A stretch of 53,575 nt of DNA from Autumnicola edwardsiae (GTDB taxonomy: Bacteria > Bacteroidota > Bacteroidia > Flavobacteriales > Flavobacteriaceae), in contig NZ_JAVRHP010000014.1 of NCBI RefSeq assembly GCF_031846505.1, forward strand, positions 1 to 53,575, written 5' to 3'. The position numbers and the translations under genes were made by a program. The stretch's first letter is position 1, and each line of letters starts with the position of its first letter. The notes beneath the pieces were generated by a model that saw nothing but the letters and a program-made list of their open reading frames with translations, made no database searches and was not told the DNA's origin. Below are positions 42,501 to 49,490 of the stretch, in pieces.

Positions 42501-42576
42501 GGGATCTATAGGTATTGACAGAGGATTATATCCTCAACCTACTTCCATAACCTTTGGTCTTCAAGTAGGATTTTAA
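39535..42576 (+). CDS. SusC/RagA-family TonB-linked outer-membrane transporter
   Basis: 1013 residues. The signal peptide ends at FISAQ. A carboxypeptidase-regulatory-like domain (TITGTVTDANGPLPGVNVILEG, about 25-110) precedes the TonB-box and plug region (DDVVVVGYGTQSRAEVTGAISSI). Inside the plug are RIRGLASPNNNDPLYVIDGV and VLKDASTTAVYGSRGANGVVLV, typical of SusC. The rest is the 22-strand barrel, ending in an aromatic-rich strand (GLQVGF). SusC imports oligosaccharides with energy from TonB. The next gene, susD, starts 12 bp later and encodes its lid lipoprotein. Confidence 0.97.
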   Translation: MRENYFKSSLFLLCFLCFGFISAQETITGTVTDANGPLPGVNVILEGTTTGTTTDFDGNYTLEVEEDLGPDARLIFSYISYQTQQIAINDRSVIDINMVADAQSLDDVVVVGYGTQSRAEVTGAISSIDTEEINSLPVATAEQALQGRASGVTVINSGAPGNSPAVRIRGLASPNNNDPLYVIDGVIAGGLGSLNPNDIKNIQVLKDASTTAVYGSRGANGVVLVTTKSGKASQKAELSFDSYSGVQFNSNRYDVLNTEQYIQYAREFGEIVPPVPGRITDPQYADFLDNETDWQDEIFRTGVLRSFNLGLSGGNESSNYRFSGGYLNQEGSIIETEYERFNFRSNSNFNFGKLRFGQTLNVAFTVQNPERESGGRSLLEHAIKSAPYLPVYNSNNRGGFQGPNSTLDGQDAENPVRVQTLGSAENKGITILGNLFAEYEILDGLVFKSQAGLDYYKYNDDIFIPSYNDDSAGATHQFDFAQITKNSGTNQSLTLTQSLNYKFDIADLHNFEILALAEDQRIDSESLNASSQNPITDDVEELSLNQAGLSSASSEYRRVGFLGRINYNFDQKYILAGSFRRDASTRFGENNRWGNFWSVAAGWNVAKENFMQDSDINNLKIRGSWGTTGNDLIGNYSYASTLVTSFIYPIGGAAMQGTTAEGLANPDLKWEEVTMKNIGIDLGVFNNAFTLSLEYYNNQSDDLLFDLPLPLSLGYNVPTIASNVGSVETNGFEVDLGYNDYEGDFTWSVNLNLGTSKNEVLSIGGLSGIPGGFFENEYLTRISPGEALFHFYGLKTDGIYQNQAEVDEVLTANPDQEVVQPGDVRFVDMDDNGIINAADRTVIGNPYPDVTLGLNLSAQYENFDISLFIQGAYGQDVYNTNLYDLQGMGRLFNSGVAVLDRWSGEGTSNSIPRAYGAPQNLNASDRFIEDGSYTRLKNLNIGYTFDEGIFGDSLSNLRIYLSGQNLITVTDYSGLDPEIGVDNVLDQGVGSIGIDRGLYPQPTSITFGLQVGF

Positions 42577-42588
42577 AAAAAAACAATT

Positions 42589-44055
42589 ATGAAAAAAACA
42601 AAAATTTTATTAATGACCTTTATTACATTGTTCGTTATAAACGGATGTGATGAAGAAGATTTTGAACTAAGCAACCCGAGTGGTCTTTCTCCTGAGACGT
42701 ACTTTAGGACAGAGGCCCAGGTGCAGTCGGCAGTAAATGCTGTATATGCTAATATGCAGACTATGGGGTTATATACCAGGACTTATTTCTTTGCGATGGA
42801 TCTTATGTCTCGTGAAGTTGTTGGGAATCCTCAACTAGAAGCAGATAAGGTAGTTTACCAGCAATGGTCCTTTGATGCGAGTCATGCTCCTATAGCCTGG
42901 TATTGGGATTCCTGTTACAGGGGAATAAACAAAGCAAATTTTGTTATTAACAATGAAGAAAGGATTAGTGCTATCCCATCTTCCCTCTTAAATGATGAAA
43001 GAAAGGCTAAATTTATTGGGGAGGCCAAATATATGAGGGCTTTTTACTATTTCTTGCTGGTAACACGATTTGGGGATGTTCCATTAATTACAGATATTCC
43101 TGATGATGGATCAGGTTTTCCACGTAGTCCTGAAGAGGATGTCTGGAATCAAATTATTGCTGATTTAAATGACGCGAGCCAATCATTACTGCCTAAAGAA
43201 GACACCGAAAATGGAAGGGCTACCCAAGGAGCTGCTTATGCTCTTCTAGGTAAATCTCATCTTTATAGGGAACAGTACCAGGAGGCTCTAAACGCTTTTG
43301 ATAATATTTACGGCGAATATTCTCTGGAAGATGATTACTTCGCTAATTTCAGAGAAGAGGATGAGTTTGGACCGGAATCAATCTTTGAAGTTCAATTTGA
43401 TGATGATCTAGGTAACTCTGCAGTTTGGAATTCAAATTCATCTGGTGAAGGTGCAAATGAAGTTACTTTCCGTGGTCAGGAATATGGATTTAATGACTGG
43501 TTTAACGTATATCCTTCAGACATGCTTCTGGATGAGTATGAAGAGGGTGATATCAGGTATGACGAAACCTTTTATTTTGTTGGCGACACCTTTGCAGGAG
43601 GTCTTATCGAAGCTCTTCCTAACGACAGAAGAGCGGCTTGGAGAAAGTATCAGAATTATTATAAAGATGCTAACGAAGATCAGGCTTCCGGTATAAACTT
43701 TAAGGTTATAAGATATGCTGATGTTCTTCTAATGATGGCTGAAGCTGAAAATGCTCTGGGTAATCCATCAGAAGCTATTGGTTACATCAACGAGGTAAGA
43801 GAAAGAGCAGAGTTAAATCCTCTTGCTATGGGTCTTTCTCAGGATGAAGTATTCGATGCTATTGTTCATGAAAGGTTTGTAGAATTAGCCGGTGAACAAG
43901 TACGTTTTCCTGACCTTGTAAGATGGGGACTTGCAGATGAGGTCCTTAGTCCATATGGTTATCAGGAAGGGATCCACAATATCTGGCCTATTCCTAATGA
44001 TGAAATTGTGGCAAATGATGCTATAAGTCAGGAAGATCAGAATCCTGGATATTAA
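42589..44055 (+). CDS. SusD/RagB-family nutrient-binding lipoprotein
   Basis: 488 residues. MKKTKILLMTFITLFVINGC is a lipoprotein signal (acylated Cys near residue 20). It has LSPETYFRTEAQVQSAVNAVYANM and the TPR-like helices of the SusD N terminus (EAKYMRAFYYFLLVTRFGDVPLI). The C terminus has the RagB/SusD pattern (IRYADVLLMMAEAENAL, INEVRERA, FDAIVHERFVELAGE, WPIPNDEI). SusD covers the SusC barrel and delivers glycan fragments to it. A terminator lies about 20 bp downstream. Confidence 0.97.
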   Translation: MKKTKILLMTFITLFVINGCDEEDFELSNPSGLSPETYFRTEAQVQSAVNAVYANMQTMGLYTRTYFFAMDLMSREVVGNPQLEADKVVYQQWSFDASHAPIAWYWDSCYRGINKANFVINNEERISAIPSSLLNDERKAKFIGEAKYMRAFYYFLLVTRFGDVPLITDIPDDGSGFPRSPEEDVWNQIIADLNDASQSLLPKEDTENGRATQGAAYALLGKSHLYREQYQEALNAFDNIYGEYSLEDDYFANFREEDEFGPESIFEVQFDDDLGNSAVWNSNSSGEGANEVTFRGQEYGFNDWFNVYPSDMLLDEYEEGDIRYDETFYFVGDTFAGGLIEALPNDRRAAWRKYQNYYKDANEDQASGINFKVIRYADVLLMMAEAENALGNPSEAIGYINEVRERAELNPLAMGLSQDEVFDAIVHERFVELAGEQVRFPDLVRWGLADEVLSPYGYQEGIHNIWPIPNDEIVANDAISQEDQNPGY

Positions 44056-44076
44056 TTCTTTTTCGATTTTAAACTT

Positions 44077-44109
44077 AAAAGCCCTTTCATTAAATTGGAG
44101 GGGCTTTTT
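44077..44109 (+). terminator. Terminator of susCD
   Basis: AAAAGCCCTTTC (44077-44088) pairs with GGAGGGGCTTTT (44097-44108), including two G-T pairs, with an 8-nt loop and a T run. It lies between susD and the GH2 gene and would allow partial read-through. Confidence 0.75.
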
Positions 44110-44149
44110 CATACTAATCAAATGATATACTATGTTAAAATAAAATCAA

Positions 44150-45961
44150 ATGAAATATTTAAAAATTTTTGTCTTAGTTCTTGTGGCTATAGTTTATTCC
44201 TTTCCGGTTTTTTCTCAAACGCTTATTCAGAATGTTGAAAACAGGGAGAAAATTAGTCTTAACGGCCGGTGGAATTATATTATAGATCCTTACCAAATGG
44301 GATACCTGGATTACAGACAGGAGCCTTTTGATGAAAGTCCGTCGGGTAAGGGTGGTTTCTACGAAAACCTGAATGCCGATAACGCCCCGGGGCGTATAGA
44401 GTATAATTTTGACCTTTCATCTACCCTAAAAGTACCGGGCGACTGGAATTCTCAGGAGGAGAATCTGGAATTATACGAAGGCACGTTGTGGTACAAAAGA
44501 GATTTTACAATTTCTCCGGAAATGAATAACCGGTATTTTGTTCATTTTGGTGCAGTGAACTATGAAGCACATGTTTACCTGAATGGTGAAAAACTGGGAG
44601 TTCATAAAGGAGGTTTTACGCCCTTTCAGTTTGAAGTTACAGGAAACCTGAAAGACGGAGAAAACTTTCTGGTTGTGATGGTAAATAATACCAGGAAGCA
44701 GGATGAAGTCCCAACCGTGAATACCGACTGGTGGAACTACGGCGGAATTACAAGAGATGTTAATCTTGTAATAACACCTAAAACTTTTATTTCTGATTAT
44801 AAGGTCCAGTTGGCAGATAATAATATGGATCGTATTACTGGCTATGTGCAGTTAAATGGTGCTTCGGAAAGAGGTAATGTTCAGGTTGAAATTCCTGAAC
44901 TTGGAATTAATGAATCCTTTAATGCTGATGCGTCAGGGAAAGTTGATTTTGAAATTCCCGTGAGCAATGTTAAGTATTGGTCTCCAGACGAGCCGGTTCT
45001 CTACCAGGTAGATATTTCTTCAGGAAAGGAGAGGGTTAGAGACGAGATTGGGTTTAGGACTATAGAAACGCAGGGTAAGAATATCTTGCTGAATGATAAG
45101 TCAATTTTCCTTAAAGGAATTTCGATTCATGATGAGAATCCGTTAGTTGAAGGAAGATTAAGAACAGAAGGAGATATGAGAATGATGCTGGAGTGGGCTA
45201 AGGAACTTGGTTGCAACTTTGTTCGCCTGGCACATTATACGCATAACGAGAAGATGATACGGCTTGCAGATGAGATGGGATTAATGGTCTGGGCAGAAAT
45301 TCCTGTTTACTGGACAATTTCCTGGGAGAATGAAGCAACTTATCAAAACGCCGAAAATCAATTATTAGCGGCGATTGATCGTGACAAGAACAGGGCGAGT
45401 GTCATCATTTGGTCTGTTGGGAATGAAACGCCTGTTACAGAGGCGAGAAACAAATTTATGGGTAATCTGGTATCCAAAGTCAGGAGTTTGGATGATACGC
45501 GGCTTGTGGCAGCAGCGCTGGAAGTAGAACGGGAAGGTTACACGGTAACAGTTGATGATCCTCTGGGCGCGAAACTCGACCTGGCAAGTTTTAACGAGTA
45601 TGGAGGCTGGTACTGGGACAAGCCTGGAGAATTGTCCAAATATACCTTCGATATTCATTTTAACAAACCTGTAGTTATAACCGAATTTGGAGGAGGAGCT
45701 TTGGCAGGTTTTCACGGTGATAAAAACACCATGTGGAGCGAGGAGCACCAGGAGTTTATTTATGAAGAGCAGTTAAAAATGTTGAATAAAATCGATGGCT
45801 TAAGAGGTATGACTCCGTGGATATTGGTTGATTTTAAATCCCCGAGAAGACAACATCCGGTGTATCAGAATTTCTGGAATAGAAAAGGGCTAATTTCTGA
45901 AACCGGGGAAAAGAAGAAGGCTTATTTTGTGCTTCAGGATTATTACGAAAGCCTGGATTAA
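44150..45961 (+). CDS. Secreted GH2 beta-glycosidase, beta-glucuronidase-like
   Basis: 603 residues. A signal peptide (ending about FSQ, residue 23) precedes the sugar-binding jelly-roll domain (GDWNSQEENLELYEGTLWYKRDF), an Ig-like domain (about 210-305) and a TIM barrel from about 310. The acid/base Glu is in WSVGNET near residue 426 and the nucleophile Glu is in ITEFGG near 512. FWNRKG near 576-580 provides the NxK pair that in beta-glucuronidases contacts the uronate carboxylate. SPRRQHPVYQNFWNRKG and the KKAYFVLQ end are GUS-like. GH2 also includes galactosidases and mannosidases, but the NxK pair favours glucuronides or galacturonides. It is separated from susD by a terminator and belongs to the same locus. 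Confidence 0.9.
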   Translation: MKYLKIFVLVLVAIVYSFPVFSQTLIQNVENREKISLNGRWNYIIDPYQMGYLDYRQEPFDESPSGKGGFYENLNADNAPGRIEYNFDLSSTLKVPGDWNSQEENLELYEGTLWYKRDFTISPEMNNRYFVHFGAVNYEAHVYLNGEKLGVHKGGFTPFQFEVTGNLKDGENFLVVMVNNTRKQDEVPTVNTDWWNYGGITRDVNLVITPKTFISDYKVQLADNNMDRITGYVQLNGASERGNVQVEIPELGINESFNADASGKVDFEIPVSNVKYWSPDEPVLYQVDISSGKERVRDEIGFRTIETQGKNILLNDKSIFLKGISIHDENPLVEGRLRTEGDMRMMLEWAKELGCNFVRLAHYTHNEKMIRLADEMGLMVWAEIPVYWTISWENEATYQNAENQLLAAIDRDKNRASVIIWSVGNETPVTEARNKFMGNLVSKVRSLDDTRLVAAALEVEREGYTVTVDDPLGAKLDLASFNEYGGWYWDKPGELSKYTFDIHFNKPVVITEFGGGALAGFHGDKNTMWSEEHQEFIYEEQLKMLNKIDGLRGMTPWILVDFKSPRRQHPVYQNFWNRKGLISETGEKKKAYFVLQDYYESLD

Positions 45962-45977
45962 GTTTTAAGAAATATCA

Positions 45978-46009
45978 AAAAACCGGGATGTGTTGAATTC
46001 CCGGTTTTT
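45978..46009. terminator. Bidirectional terminator between the two arms of the glycan locus
   Basis: AAAAACCGGGA (45978-45988) and TCCCGGTTTTT (45999-46009) form an 11-bp stem with T runs on both strands. It can end the plus-strand GH2 transcript and the minus-strand transcript of the redoxin gene (stop at 46086). Confidence 0.85.
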
Positions 46010-46085
46010 AATATCTTAATATATCTGCACTGGCAAATATTAGCTCAGAATTTGCTTGTCTTTTTGTTTGAAGGCTGGTTTGTAA

Positions 46086-47318
46086 TTAGTAGATTCTTCC
46101 CATCATAGGATGTTCTACAATGGTCTTCTTTAACTCAAGAAAATCTACTTCTCCCTGATAAGTCCATACCACATTTCCTCCCGGTTCTATAAGCATAGTG
46201 TAGGGTAAGGCCCCGTTCCATTCCGGGTCAATTGCTTCTATTAATGCATATTTGTCATCATTAACTGCAATGTGATTTCCTACAGCCGAATTAGTGCTTT
46301 CCAGGAAATCGAGTGCGCTCTCCTTCTTTGAGAGTTTATCTCCAGAAATTGATACGAACTCAAAATCCCTGTCACCAAACATCCGCTGGATAGTAACAAA
46401 TTCAGGATATTCTATTCTACATGGAGCACACCACGTTGCCCAGACATTAATTAACCGGAGATTCTCGCTGTTGTTCTTGATGACCTCTTTCAGCTCATCT
46501 GTAGAGCTTTCTTGCAATGTCACCTCTTTCTCTGCCCATTCAGCATCTATTTTTTCGCGATTCTTTGTTTTCCATCCCCACTTTGTGGAACAGCCAAAGG
46601 TTTTTGTAACAGGTTCTTCCAATTCTTCATTAGCCAGGATTTTATCGAGTGCATTTCGCAAGTCCTCACCATTCTTTGTGCCGGGTTTTTCTGTGTCGTC
46701 TATACGGCCCACATACTGTAAAGTACGCTGCTCATCAAAAACAAAAGTATGAGGAGTCGCCGCTGGGCCATAGGCCAGGGACACCTCCTGGTTGTCACCG
46801 TCATACAGGTAAGGAAAATTGAAATTTTTATCTTTATCCCTTATAATCATATCTTTGTAAGTGTCTCCCAGGTCTGAATATCCCAATTCTTCAGGCAACA
46901 GACCCAACGGGCTGTTAGGAGAAATTGCCACAACCTGAACACTTTTTTCTTTATAATCACTTGTAATGGATTTTATCCTCTCTTCATAAGCCTGGGCTGT
47001 AGGGCAATGGTTGCAGGTAAAAATAACTGCTAGCACCTTAGCGGAACTGTAGTCGGAAAGTGAATGATATTTACCATCAGTCCCGGGAAGATTAAAATCT
47101 GGCGCTTTATCTCCTATTTCCAGCGTTTTCACCTCCTGCTCCGGTACTTTTACAGGATTAGAAGAAAATGCAAACGTATCCACTACTTGCGCCTGTTCAT
47201 TTTCATCTGTACTTACACTTGAATTTTTAGTGTCAGATTTGCATTGGGCAAATACAGCCCCCACCAGTACGACTAATGAGTACTTCAACAGGAGATAGGA
47301 TAAATAATTTCTTTTCAT
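46086..47318 (-). CDS. Two-domain thioredoxin-like lipoprotein
   Basis: 410 residues from the ATG at 47318 (MKRNYLSYLLLKYS); an upstream ATG at 47363 adds 15 residues and is less likely. The lipobox VFAQC puts the acylated Cys near residue 27. The first domain (about 75-240) is peroxiredoxin/AhpC-like with FTCNHCPTAQAYEERI, a CxxC in place of the usual resolving arrangement. A linker follows, then a TlpA/ResA-like domain (about 270-410) with WATWCAPCRIEYPEF, a standard CxxC redox site. Tandem redox domains facing the periplasm suggest disulfide reduction or peroxide handling. It is the last gene of the GH9-CE15-ThuA group, 45 bp after ThuA. Confidence 0.88.
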   Translation of the reverse strand: MKRNYLSYLLLKYSLVVLVGAVFAQCKSDTKNSSVSTDENEQAQVVDTFAFSSNPVKVPEQEVKTLEIGDKAPDFNLPGTDGKYHSLSDYSSAKVLAVIFTCNHCPTAQAYEERIKSITSDYKEKSVQVVAISPNSPLGLLPEELGYSDLGDTYKDMIIRDKDKNFNFPYLYDGDNQEVSLAYGPAATPHTFVFDEQRTLQYVGRIDDTEKPGTKNGEDLRNALDKILANEELEEPVTKTFGCSTKWGWKTKNREKIDAEWAEKEVTLQESSTDELKEVIKNNSENLRLINVWATWCAPCRIEYPEFVTIQRMFGDRDFEFVSISGDKLSKKESALDFLESTNSAVGNHIAVNDDKYALIEAIDPEWNGALPYTMLIEPGGNVVWTYQGEVDFLELKKTIVEHPMMGRIY

Positions 47319-47363
47319 GATAAAAATTAGATTAATTTCTTTATTTCTGAATGTGATCAGCAA

Positions 47364-48119
47364 CTATTTTTTAATTCCGTTTCCTGTGGCAGCCCAGTAG
47401 ATACCTCCGTACAGGTGATGTAAAAACCACGGATCTTTATAAATTTCCGCGATATGGCCTAATCCTGTATAAAAAGACCTCCCGTTATCAAAGTACTGAT
47501 ACCAGGATATTGGATGGTCACCCATTCCTTTTCCAATTTTTTCTCCCCATTGAACCTCAGGATCGTAAGATTCTTCATCTACGCTAAGCAGGATGTTTAG
47601 ATTTTTAGAATACTCTTCCGGAAGGAATTCATACCACTCATCAGTCCATAGAAACCTTTTTGGGAAAATTTCCATTCCTGGGAAGTTGGTGTCTACAACA
47701 TCTACCATAGCAGATTGCTCCAGGGGGTGTATATGGAACATTTTCCCGATCAGCTGGTTGTACCACGGCCAGTCGTACTCTGTATCTGAGGCGCTATGAA
47801 CGCCCACAAAACCTTTACCGGACTGGATAAACCTTTTAAATGCTGCCTGTTGCTCTTCATTAAGAATATCTTCTGTAGTGTTCAGGAAAATTATAACATC
47901 AAATTGTTCAAGAAAATCGTCATTAAACCTGGTGGCATCCTCATGCCACTGCATATCAAAACTATGCCGTTCAGCCATAGCTCTCATTGCTGTCACTCCT
48001 TCATTTATAGATTTATGATGCCATCCGGCAGTTTTGGTAAAGAGGAGGACATTAAACTGGTTTTGAGCAGAGGTCTGCATTGCAAAAACAAATACGAAAA
48101 GGATAATTAAATTTTTCAC
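47364..48119 (-). CDS. Secreted ThuA-domain protein
   Basis: 251 residues. Signal peptide MKNLIILFVFVFAMQTSAQ. The mature part has the ThuA (trehalose-utilisation) fold: FNVLLFTKTAGWHHKSINEG at the start, a glutamine-amidotransferase-like Rossmann layout with DVIIFLNTTEDILNEEQ and VGVHSASDTEYDWPWYNQLIG, and HPISWYQYFDNGRSFYTGLGH near the end. ThuA proteins are common beside glycan-degradation genes and are thought to act on sugar derivatives; the reaction is not established. Its start is 27 bp after the CE15-like gene stop. Confidence 0.92.
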   Translation of the reverse strand: MKNLIILFVFVFAMQTSAQNQFNVLLFTKTAGWHHKSINEGVTAMRAMAERHSFDMQWHEDATRFNDDFLEQFDVIIFLNTTEDILNEEQQAAFKRFIQSGKGFVGVHSASDTEYDWPWYNQLIGKMFHIHPLEQSAMVDVVDTNFPGMEIFPKRFLWTDEWYEFLPEEYSKNLNILLSVDEESYDPEVQWGEKIGKGMGDHPISWYQYFDNGRSFYTGLGHIAEIYKDPWFLHHLYGGIYWAATGNGIKK

Positions 48120-48146
48120 GTCTTTTATTTTAATGGTTTAGTATAA

Positions 48147-49490
48147 TTAATCTTCTTTAGTTGAAAGATACTTACTTGCAAATTCAATAAAGTATGGCCA
48201 GTTTGGAACCACAGTATGGCCTCCTCTGTGTTCACGAAAGGCAATTTGGCCATCCATCAAAGCTTTATGTTCCAAAGGATAATCAGTAGTTCCCATTCCA
48301 TCTCTTTTCAGCAGTTCATAAACAGGGGCAGCATGTACACCGCCAAGGAACATTCCTTTTGCATCTATCCATTTTCCTTCTACTTCCGGATCGCCCGAAC
48401 TGATAAAAACCGGTCGCGGCGCAGCCATTGCTATTAGTTGATGTGCGTCTACCGGCAGATCATTTGGCGTTAGAGGGCCTGCATATTTTATAAAGTTAGG
48501 GGCAAACCAGTGATATTCAGCTGAAGAGGCGAGATTTTCTACCTGCTCACCATATTCCCGTCTCAAAATCTTTGTTCCGCCTGCTCCGGAAGAGCCTATA
48601 AATCCAATGGCGAAACGAGGGTCATAGGCAAAAGTCACAATAGCCGCTTTGCCATATCGTGAAAGGCCTTCTATTCCTACCCTATTTTCATCCACGGCGG
48701 GATCTGTTTCAAAATAATCCAGAGCCCTGCTTGCTCCCCAGGCCCAGGCCCGTAGCGCTCCCCAGTCATCTGTTTTTCGTGGCTGCCCTTTATTCACGAG
48801 ACCGATAATTCCTTCCCTTAAACCGGCACCATTATCGGCCTGGAAACTGGTGGGGATCAGGACGGCATAGCCCCAGCCCTTCTCAAGTAATTGTTCCTGC
48901 CAGGGAGTTCCTTCCGGAGCTGGCCTTGGGATATGGGATGGCCAGTTCCAGCCCAATTCCATGATAACGGGAACAGGTTCGCTGGTTGTGGCAGGGGTAG
49001 TAAGACTTATTTCAATTTCGACATCTATTTCAGGATAGGCAGAGTTATCTACCCGGCCTGCCAGGTTTTTCTGAATCGCCGGATATCCGCCAATAACGGT
49101 ATCTGTTGTGCTGGTCACTTCCCAATGTACATCAGGAACGTTTTCAGGAACACGGCCATAAACTTCCCGATCAAAATCTTCTTTAATTTCTGCTCTTCTT
49201 CGTTCCCAGTCTTGTGGAGAATCCACTTTTGAACCATCTTTAAAAATTAAAGGATCTGGTAAACTGGAGTAAGGAGAAGCCTTGGATTCGTCAGAATTTG
49301 CCGCATTAGGAGCTTCGGGATTACCAGAAGGGCCTGGTCTTAATTCGTCTATGCCCAGCTTTCTCATCATTAGTTGGTGATCTTCGTGGCTGAGCCGGTT
49401 TATACTGTCCCGGTCCTGCTGTGAAAATTGGGAAAAGGACAGGGAAGTGATAAAAAATGTAAGTAGTAGGGTGAAAAGTGTTTTATTCAT
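48147..49490 (-). CDS. CE15-like glucuronoyl esterase
   Basis: 447 residues with signal peptide (MNKTLFTLLLTFFITSLSFS). The alpha/beta-hydrolase core carries GLSRYGKAA near residues 275-283, which corresponds to the GCSRxGKxA nucleophile motif of CE15 (Ser near 277; the usual Cys is a Leu here). SSGAGGTKILRREYGE and the late HRGGHTVVPN (His near 425) also match. PVDAHQLIAMAAPRPVFISSGDPEVEGKWID is the conserved segment after the core strands. CE15 enzymes hydrolyse esters between 4-O-methyl-glucuronic acid of xylan and alcohols such as lignin. The first 8 bp overlap the GH9 end, so the two are cotranscribed. Older annotations call such proteins acetylxylan esterase. Confidence 0.82.
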   Translation of the reverse strand: MNKTLFTLLLTFFITSLSFSQFSQQDRDSINRLSHEDHQLMMRKLGIDELRPGPSGNPEAPNAANSDESKASPYSSLPDPLIFKDGSKVDSPQDWERRRAEIKEDFDREVYGRVPENVPDVHWEVTSTTDTVIGGYPAIQKNLAGRVDNSAYPEIDVEIEISLTTPATTSEPVPVIMELGWNWPSHIPRPAPEGTPWQEQLLEKGWGYAVLIPTSFQADNGAGLREGIIGLVNKGQPRKTDDWGALRAWAWGASRALDYFETDPAVDENRVGIEGLSRYGKAAIVTFAYDPRFAIGFIGSSGAGGTKILRREYGEQVENLASSAEYHWFAPNFIKYAGPLTPNDLPVDAHQLIAMAAPRPVFISSGDPEVEGKWIDAKGMFLGGVHAAPVYELLKRDGMGTTDYPLEHKALMDGQIAFREHRGGHTVVPNWPYFIEFASKYLSTKED

